DNA from: Candidatus Symbiobacter sp.
GTDB lineage: Bacteria > Pseudomonadota > Alphaproteobacteria > Elsterales > Elsteraceae
Length of the DNA stretch: 7,038 nucleotides
Assembly: GCA_030054015.1 (NCBI GenBank)
Contig: JASGCR010000113.1
Coordinates: 1-7,038 of the forward strand
Reading direction: 5' to 3'
The position numbers and the translations under genes were made by a program. Shown here in pieces: positions 1-5,700 of this stretch. The stretch's first letter is position 1; the number at the start of each line of letters is the position of its first letter. The notes below the pieces were generated by a model. It was not told the DNA's origin. It worked only from the letters and a program-made list of their open reading frames with translations, and ran no database searches.

Positions 1-4
1 CCGC

Positions 5-36
5 CGGATGGCAAGCGGGAATCCGCTTGCCATCCG
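5..36. repeat. perfect inverted repeat (hairpin 1 of a three-hairpin array)
   Basis: A 14-bp perfect stem, cggatggcaagcgg (5-18) against its exact complement (23-36), closes a 4-base loop, gaat. No T-tract follows, so it does not look like an intrinsic terminator. It touches the next hairpin with a 2-base overlap at 35-36. It could be a DNA cruciform or an RNA hairpin at the end of an upstream gene outside the window. The function is unknown. Confidence 0.85.
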
Positions 37-95
37 AGTCGGGTAATCCCCCAGGCATTTTAAAGAATAATACTCCTGGGGGATTACCCGACTCG
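35..95. repeat. long perfect inverted repeat (hairpin 2)
   Basis: Bases 35-55 and 75-95 are exact reverse complements, giving a 21-bp perfect stem around a 19-base AT-rich loop (56-74). The stem contains the block gggtaatcccccagg. Such long perfect complementarity without coding capacity is typical of palindromic intergenic repeats or remnants of small non-autonomous elements. The right end shares two bases with the next hairpin. There is no T-run directly after the stem. Confidence 0.88.
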
Positions 96-120
96 CCTTA
101 TTCGTTCCACGAATAAGGCG
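94..120. repeat. perfect inverted repeat (hairpin 3)
   Basis: An 11-bp stem, cgccttattcg (94-104) against cgaataaggcg (110-120), closes the loop ttcca. It follows hairpin 2 with no spacer. The T7 runs begin about 19 bases after the stem, too far for a standard Rho-independent terminator. Bases 1-4 (ccgc) can pair with 121-124 (gcgg), which would close all three hairpins into a cloverleaf-like fold. That closing stem is short and lies at the window edge. Confidence 0.8.
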
Positions 121-131
121 GCGGGTAATGA

Positions 132-160
132 CGCTCCCTTTTTTTCCGCTCCCTTTTTTT
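132..160. repeat. 15-base tandem duplication with T7 tracts
   Basis: The 14-mer cgctcccttttttt occurs at 132-145 and again at 147-160, a period of 15 bases with one c between copies. The rest of 121-261 shows no gene and no strong fold. The only other structure seen there is a small 5-bp hairpin (ccttg/caagg, 182-194). The duplication looks like replication slippage, and a terminator role cannot be excluded because of the T runs. Confidence 0.8.
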
Positions 161-294
161 GCGGCGGGCGAAGACGCTCTTCCTTGTGGCAAGGGGAATG
201 TTATTGCAATTTTGCTTGGCTTTACGATAGGATGATCGCGTGATGATAAAGGCGTTCTAAAGGAAGGTCTGAGTAAGTCGAGAAACGCTTATGA

Positions 295-318
295 CCCCCC
301 CTTCTTTAGAAGGGGGGG
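295..318. repeat. C7/G7 hairpin, left arm of copy 1
   Basis: ccccccc-ttc (295-304) pairs with gaa-ggggggg (309-318) around the loop ttta, a 10-bp stem. The same hairpin appears inverted at 462-485 with loop taaa, which is the same loop read on the other strand. A variant starts at 7017. Homopolymers of seven C or G are prone to slippage. Confidence 0.85.
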
Positions 319-320
319 AT

Positions 321-355
321 AGTTGAGCTTAGCTGCGAAGCAGCTTAGCGAAACT
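321..355. repeat. imperfect hairpin, left arm of copy 1
   Basis: agctgc (331-336) pairs with gcagct (340-345) around gaa. The pairing extends imperfectly outward to agtt (321-324) with aact (352-355). It sits where the right arm carries the perfect hairpin 417-459, but the sequence is unrelated. Confidence 0.6.
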
Positions 356-363
356 TGGGGGGG

Positions 364-392
364 TTGTGATGTTGAAGATATATTAATAGAAT
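364..392 (+). promoter_or_regulatory. candidate sigma-70-type promoter in the centre of copy 1
   Basis: ttgtga (364-369) and tagaat (387-392) are separated by 17 bases and match the -35 and -10 consensus at 4/6 and 5/6 positions. Only 53 bases separate the element's right end from the EAL gene start at 571, and no better promoter was seen there, so transcription may begin inside or upstream of the element. A transcript from here would carry the right-arm hairpins (417-459 and 462-485) in its leader. AT-rich DNA gives such matches by chance, so this is weak. Confidence 0.2.
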
Positions 393-416
393 CAACCTAT
401 TAAACCAACCCCCCCA

Positions 417-459
417 AGAAAAGCTAGGAATTTTTTTACAAAAAATTCCTAGCTTTTCT
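417..459. repeat. 20-bp perfect hairpin, right arm of copy 1
   Basis: Bases 417-436 are the exact reverse complement of 440-459, with a 3-base loop. The stem runs from agaaaagctagg into a T/A run. It lies between the inner C7 tract (409-415) and the outer C7/G7 hairpin (462-485). Confidence 0.88.
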
Positions 460-461
460 AT

Positions 462-485
462 CCCCCCCTTCTAAAGAAGGGGGGG
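462..485. repeat. C7/G7 hairpin, right arm of copy 1
   Basis: ccccccc-ttc (462-471) pairs with gaa-ggggggg (476-485) around taaa. It is the exact inverted counterpart of 295-318, and the identity continues into the flanking atag/ctat. Confidence 0.85.
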
Positions 486-570
486 TCAGTGACTTTTGCT
501 CCTTATTCAGACCTTCCTAAAAGAAAACGCTGCCGATGCGCGCTTTGTGTGTGATGATGTTAAGGTTGTA

Positions 571-1998
571 ATGAAAAAATCCAGGTCTGAAAACATGCTG
601 ACATCCACCCACACCGGAAATTCCGCGCCGCCTGCGCAAAAAACAGATGCGGCGATGCCCATCTTGATTGACGAGGTCACGGGTTTGCCCAATCGGGTTG
701 GCTTTGTCCAAAAACTCGCCGCGATGATTGACGGGCTGCACCAACAAAACCAACAAAACCAGGCAAACAAAACCTTACCCCCGGAAACTCTGGCGGTTTT
801 TTTCATTTCGATTGAGGATTTCCAAGATTTCATCGATGTACTCGACCATGCGCTGGCGGAAAAATTACTGGCATCGGTAGCCCAACGCTTGGTCGCATTG
901 GGCGGCGAAGCGGCGGTCACGGCCCGCCTGGTGGGCGGCGAATTTGCCATGGTCAAACAAGGCCTGAATGGCAGCGAAGATGAATCCGTCTTTGCCGAAT
1001 CCATCATCCGATCCTTTCAATTACATCCGGTCAACCTGGAAATGTTGTTTGAATTGGATTTGCCTTTGTCGATTGGGATTGCCCGCGCCCCCGATCACGG
1101 CGGTGAACCCCTGCATTTGATGCACAACACCAATTTGGCCCTGTCCAAAGCCCGCAAAAATCGTGGCCGACCCATTCATTTTTTTGACAGCAGCCTTAAG
1201 GAACGCGCCCTGCGCCAGGGCATGATTCAATTGGAATTGCGCAATGCCCTGGATAACAATGAATTGCGGGCTTATTACCAACCCAAAATATCGCTCAAAA
1301 CCGGCAAAATCATGGGGATGGAGACATTGATGCGGTGGGAACACCCTTCCTATGGCATGATTCCTCCCAATGATTTTATCCCGACCGCCGAACGCACCGG
1401 CCTCATTGCCCCCATGACCGAATGGATCATGCAGCAAGCCTGTCGGGACACCAAGGCCTGGATTGATGCCGGTTATGGCAAGGATTTGCGCGTGGCGATC
1501 AATCTTTCCACCATCCATTTCCGCCGCCAAAGCGTGATTGGCAACATCACCACCGCTTTGGAAAATTCCGGCATCGACCCCAATAATGTCGAAATTGAAA
1601 TTACCGAGGGGTTGTTGCTGCATGAAGACGAAATCGTCAACGCGACATTTTCATGGCTGCGCGATATTGGCATCCATGTCGCGGTGGATGATTTTGGCAT
1701 CGGCTATTCCAGCCTGAGTTATCTGCAACGATTTCCCCTGAATTGCTTAAAAATTGACACGTCCTTTATCAGAAATTTGCATGAAAGCAAGGTCGATGCC
1801 GCCATCACCCGTGGCGTGATTGACCTCGCCCACAGCATCGACATCGAAGTGGTGGCTGAGGGGGTCGAGCTTGAATTCCACCGCCAATTTCTGATCGAAT
1901 GCGGCTGTGATATAGGCCAAGGTTATCTTTGGAGCAAACCCTTATCCGCCGAGAGCTTTACCAAAATGCTTGCAAAAGGCGGGGTCTTGCCGCCATAA
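571..1998 (+). CDS. GGDEF/EAL-domain protein, probable cyclic-di-GMP phosphodiesterase with degenerate GGDEF
   Basis: This 475-aa protein has two domains. The N-terminal GGDEF-type domain begins at DEVTGLPNR (34-42), but its signature reads RLVGGEF (119-125) where active diguanylate cyclases have RLGGDEF. The metal-binding acidic residue is therefore missing and cyclase activity is unlikely. The C-terminal EAL domain (about 230-470) keeps the residues needed for c-di-GMP hydrolysis: E251 in ETL (an A-to-T variant of EAL), N311, E346, D373-D374 in DDFGIGYSS, K394, E430 in AEGVE and Q450. No transmembrane segment, signal peptide or sensory domain is visible, so it is probably cytosolic. The start chosen is ATG 571, with a weak taagg (561-565) before it. 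The frame is open back to a TTG at 496, but that start would lie inside the repeat element. GTG 547 and ATG 595 are other options. It ends 39 bp before the DsbA-like gene. Confidence 0.9.
   Translation: MKKSRSENMLTSTHTGNSAPPAQKTDAAMPILIDEVTGLPNRVGFVQKLAAMIDGLHQQNQQNQANKTLPPETLAVFFISIEDFQDFIDVLDHALAEKLLASVAQRLVALGGEAAVTARLVGGEFAMVKQGLNGSEDESVFAESIIRSFQLHPVNLEMLFELDLPLSIGIARAPDHGGEPLHLMHNTNLALSKARKNRGRPIHFFDSSLKERALRQGMIQLELRNALDNNELRAYYQPKISLKTGKIMGMETLMRWEHPSYGMIPPNDFIPTAERTGLIAPMTEWIMQQACRDTKAWIDAGYGKDLRVAINLSTIHFRRQSVIGNITTALENSGIDPNNVEIEITEGLLLHEDEIVNATFSWLRDIGIHVAVDDFGIGYSSLSYLQRFPLNCLKIDTSFIRNLHESKVDAAITRGVIDLAHSIDIEVVAEGVELEFHRQFLIECGCDIGQGYLWSKPLSAESFTKMLAKGGVLPP
741..758 (+). repeat. 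9-bp tandem duplication in the EAL gene
   Basis: ccaacaaaa occurs twice head-to-tail (741-749, 750-758) and a degenerate third copy follows. It encodes a QQN-QQN-QAN stretch in the GGDEF-type domain, in frame, where loop length probably varies. Confidence 0.75.
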
Positions 1999-2025
1999 TC
2001 GCGCCCGGATGCGGGGGTGCAAAAT

Positions 2026-2029
2026 GGAG
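2026..2029 (+). promoter_or_regulatory. Shine-Dalgarno site that sets the DsbA-like gene start
   Basis: ggag lies 8 bases before ATG 2038. It falls downstream of the alternative GTG at 2017, so it favours the ATG. The ATG start also places a charged residue pair (K4, K6) immediately before the hydrophobic signal core. Confidence 0.6.
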
Positions 2030-2037
2030 TTGTTGCG

Positions 2038-2715
2038 ATGCTGCCTAAAATAAAGCTGTTTTACCCAATTTTTGTGCTGGTGCTGGTGTTTTTAGGCGTG
2101 AAGACCCCCGCCTTTGCCGCCCCCGCCTTTGCCGCAGATGCGACCAAAGATGCCGCCAAAAATTCCCCCGTGACCGCCAGTTATGGCCGCGATGACGAGG
2201 GGCGGCGGATGGGCGACCCCAAAGCCCCGATTGTGATTGTGGAATATTCCTCGCTCACCTGTCCGCATTGCGCCGATTTTGCCCTCAATGTGCTGCCAGG
2301 GGTCAAGAAAAATTGGATCGATACCGGCAAAGCCCAATTTATTTACCGCGATTTCCCTTGGGATCAACAGGCTCTGCAGGCGGCATCCTTGGCGCGGTGC
2401 GTGGCTCCGAACAAATTCTTTGCCTTTATTGATTTGCTGTTCCGGGAACAAAAAAATTGGGTGCGTCCGGGCGAAACCACCCCCAACAGCGATGCCTTGA
2501 TCCGCTATGCCAAATTGGCCGGATTGGGGGAAGACAAAGCCAAATCGTGCCTGGGCGATAAAAAATTGCAAAATGATGCGGTGACCCAGCGCAGCCACGG
2601 GCAAAATCTTTTCCAGGTCGACTCCACCCCCTGGGTGATGGTGAATGGCGCGCGTACCTCCGCCTATAACAACAGCCAAGAATTTGAAGCCGCCCTCAAA
2701 AAATTGGCGAAATAA
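2038..2715 (+). CDS. DsbA family periplasmic thiol:disulfide oxidoreductase
   Basis: This 225-aa protein has an N-terminal signal peptide: K4/K6, a hydrophobic core at about 7-21, and AFA-A sites at 25-28 and 30-33. A thioredoxin-fold domain of the DsbA/Thioredoxin_4 type follows, as in RMGDPKAPIVIVEYSSLTC. The active site is C75-P-H-C78, the same CPHC as classical DsbA, and the cis-proline pair is T197-P198, in STPWVMVNG. Two more cysteines, C121 (LARC) and C171 (KSCLG), are common in this alphaproteobacterial subfamily and may form a second disulfide. The likely role is oxidising or isomerising disulfides in exported proteins. No DsbB partner is present in the window. The 15-bp duplication at 2106-2135 doubles the cleavage region. 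smc follows after 33 bp, matching the dsbA-smc order I recall from alphaproteobacteria. Natural substrates cannot be inferred. Confidence 0.9.
   Translation: MLPKIKLFYPIFVLVLVFLGVKTPAFAAPAFAADATKDAAKNSPVTASYGRDDEGRRMGDPKAPIVIVEYSSLTCPHCADFALNVLPGVKKNWIDTGKAQFIYRDFPWDQQALQAASLARCVAPNKFFAFIDLLFREQKNWVRPGETTPNSDALIRYAKLAGLGEDKAKSCLGDKKLQNDAVTQRSHGQNLFQVDSTPWVMVNGARTSAYNNSQEFEAALKKLAK
2106..2135 (+). repeat. 15-bp exact tandem duplication at the signal-peptide cleavage site
   Basis: ccccgcctttgccgc is present at 2106-2120 and again, head-to-tail, at 2121-2135. It encodes PAFAA twice (residues 24-33), so the mature protein could be cut after either AFA. The reading frame is kept. Confidence 0.9.
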
Positions 2716-2748
2716 CCAGCAAACCGGCCAAAATGGGGGTTTTAAAGG

Positions 2749-5700
2749 GTGCATTTTACCCGACTTAATGTGTTGGGCTTCAAGTCCTTCGTCAGCGAGA
2801 CCGAATTGGTGATCGCCCCTGGCCTGACCGGAATTGTGGGGCCGAATGGGTGCGGAAAATCCAATTTGGTCGAGGCTTTGCGCTGGGTGATGGGCGAGTC
2901 CTCGGCCAAATCCCTTCGCGGCGGCGAAATGGACGAAGTGATTTTTGGCGGTACGCTGGGCCGTCCCGCCCGCAATTTGGCTGAAGTGCGCCTGACGCTC
3001 GATAACGGCAAGCGCGATGCGCCCTCTCCCCCCAATATCGCCAATTTGAACGAGGCGGACGAGATCGAGATCAGCCGCCAAATCACCCGCCACCAAGGGT
3101 CGCTTTACCGCATAAATGGCAAGGAGACCCGCGCCCGCGATGTGCAGCTGTTTTTCGCCGATGCGGGGAGCGGTGCCCATTCCCCCGCTTTGGTCAGCCA
3201 AGGGCGGGTGGCGGCTTTGATAGCCTCGCGGCGGGAAGAGCGGCGGGCTTTGCTTGAAGATGCGGCTGGGATTGGCGGGTTGTATGCGCGGCGCAGCGAA
3301 GCCGAATCGCGCTTGGCGGCGGCGGCGGCCAATTTACTGCGGGTGGCGGATGTAGTGACCAGCCTGGCAAGCCGGCGCGATGCCCTGGCCCGCCAGGTCG
3401 AAGATGCCCGCCATTATCGCCGCTTGTCCGCCGAGATTCGCGCCACCGAAGCGGCGATTTTTCGCTGGCAATGGCTTGCGGCGGAACGCGAGCTTAAGGC
3501 CAGCGCGGCATCCCTGGCATCGTGCCGTACCCATCTGGCCGAACAGGTCGAAAATCTCGCCGCCCTGAGCCAAAAATTGCCCGCCCTCAGCCAAAATCTT
3601 GAGCAAGCGCGGCAGCTTTATGATCAAACATCCGAATTAATCCAAAAATTGCGCTTGGATGTTTCGGCGGCAGAGAATGAGCAACAACGCCAATTGGATG
3701 CCCAGGCATCGCTGGATGCGCAATGCCAGCAACTCGCCCGCGAGCGCGAACGCGAGCAAAATTTGGCTGACGAGGCCGCCCGCGAAACCCAGGCCTTGGC
3801 GATGGCCTTGGTCGAATTGCAGCCGCAAATTGCCAATGACCCCAGCGATGCCCTCAAATTACAACAAGAATCGGACAAAGCCCGCCAATTTTTCGCCCTG
3901 AGCCAGGCCCGCAAAGATGCGCTGGGGCGCGAAATCGCCCTGCTCACCACCCAAAAGCAGCAACAGGAACGCGCCCGCCTGGCCCAACAAGAACGGCAAA
4001 ACCAGTTGGAACTGGAACGGTCTCGCCTGGCCGCGCAACAGGCCGCCTTAGACCGCGAAAATGACGCCGCAACCGCCCACGAAACCCAGTTGGCGCAAAA
4101 ATTTGCCGCCGAATGCGGGGAGCAATCCGGCGGCAAATACGCGCACCAATCCGGGGCCGAGTTAGACTCCGAACTGGCGGCTTTGCGGCAACAACGCCAG
4201 GCTTTGGAGACCGCGATCACGCAGGAACGCCAGCAACTTCAGAGCCAGGCCGCCGCCCAAGCCGATGCCCAGGCCGCCCTGGCCCGCTTGCAGGGGGAGC
4301 GCGACGGGTTGCAGCAAAGCTTGGCGGTATGGGCGCAGGAAAATGAGGCCGAGACCGCGGCCTCGGCCGCGCCGCCGCTTTTCAACCCCGCCACGACCGA
4401 CCGCGACACCCCGGCGCCGGTCGGGGAAGATTCTGCGACTCAAGACCAGGCCTGGCTCAGCCTGGCCGAATTGGTGAGCGCGGAAATTGGCAGCAAGCTT
4501 GACCCTGATGCGGCGGCGGCGGGATTGGTCAAATCCTTCCCCGAATATGCTAAGGTGATTTTTGCCGTATTGGGGGATGCCGCCGCCGCCAAATTCTGGG
4601 ACGCGGCCAGGGACGTGACCAGCCCAGAAACCGACCCCGCCGATGCACCGCACAACCACCCGTTTTGGCATGGGCTTGCCGCCGACCCGCTTGCCGCCGA
4701 CCCGCTTGCCGCCGACCCGCCGCCGCCTTCGGGTCGCGTCACCGCCTTAACCCAATATGTGCCGCCGCCGCCACCGCTCGCGCGGCTGTTCGCGCAAGTG
4801 TTTCTGGTCGCGTCGGCGGCGGAGGCTTGGGAAATCTGGCCGTCTTTGGCGGTGGGGCAGATATTGGTCAGTGCGGAGGGGGCGGTCTGGCGTTGGGATG
4901 GCTATTACCAACCGGCCAATGCCAAAATATTACAGGCCGAACGCCAAGCCGCCGAAGCCGCACGCCAAGCCAAAATGGCGGCGGAATGGCAGGAAGCCCA
5001 AGCCAAGATTCGGGCCGACCGCCAAGCCGCCCAGGCCAAAATTCAGTCGGAGCGGGCGGCGCGTTTGGTCGCGTTAGACTCCGAAATTGCCCACACGCGC
5101 AGCCTTTATCACCAACGCCAAGCCGAACGGCAGAAATCCGCCGATCACTTGGCATTAAGCGTGGCATCGCAGCAAGAACTGGCCCGCCAAGAACAGTCTT
5201 TGCGCCAAATCCTCGACGCGATGCGCCAAGCCGAGCAAGCCAGCCAACAACGCCGCGCCGCCTGGCAGACCAAACAAAGCGTCCTGGCCGAACAACAGGC
5301 GCGGTGGCAACGCGATGCGGAGCGTTTGGCGCGGGACAGCGCGGGGCAAGATTTATCGCTCGATGAGGAGGTAGCCTGGGGCGAAAATGCCGCCGGCCAG
5401 GGGGTGTCCCCGGCGCGTTCCCCGGCGCGTTCCTTGGAGAATTCCCTGGCGACGGCGCAGCAGAATCTGACCCTTGCCCTCGGCGAATATACCCAGGCGC
5501 AAATTGATTACGATGCCGCCCGCCAAAAATGGGAAAAACACAAGCAGGGACAAACCGCACGCTCGGAACGTTTGCGCCAGGTGGAACAAGATCACGCGGC
5601 CTGGACGCGGCGCACCGCCACGGCGCAGCAACGGGTGCAAGAATTAGACCAGCTTCTCCAACCCTTGCAAGCCCGTCGCCAGAGTCTGAACGACGCGCCG

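Larger units (their letters stand above)
262..517. mobile_element. palindromic MITE-like element, copy 1
   Basis: The element is bounded by inverted ends: ggaaggtctgagtaag at 262-277 and, on the other strand reading inward from 517, ggaaggtctgaataag (502-517), 15 of 16 bases identical. Both arms then run in the same order: tga, a C7-TTC-loop-GAA-G7 hairpin, atag, a second hairpin of different sequence, then cttgggggggttg. The two arms meet at an AT-rich centre (about 367-405). The base string taaa occurs directly outside both ends (258-261 and 518-521), as a short target duplication would. There is no ORF, so the element would have to be moved by a transposase encoded elsewhere. Mobility is inferred from structure and from two further copies at the right of the window. 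The family is not one I recognise. Confidence 0.72.

Noticed and set aside
204..233. Promoter-like ttgcaa with taggat 18 bases later.
   Set aside because: Only 4/6 matches in each box, and no gene starts nearby. This is indistinguishable from chance.
496..570. N-terminal extension of the EAL protein from a TTG start at 496.
   Set aside because: It would begin inside the inverted repeat end of element copy 1, has no ribosome-binding site, and the first recognisable GGDEF motif lies well after ATG 571.
582..589. aggtctga near the EAL start as a fragment of the element end.
   Set aside because: An 8-base match is too short to separate from chance, and the flanking bases do not continue the similarity.
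2017..2037. GTG start at 2017 for the DsbA-like gene.
   Set aside because: The good ggag site lies after it and 8 bases before ATG 2038. The ATG start gives a normal signal peptide.
2092..3201. Long minus-strand open frame (369 codons) opposite the DsbA-like gene and the start of smc.
   Set aside because: It is a GC-driven shadow of two well-supported + strand genes. Its translation is rich in G, H and A and has no family motif.
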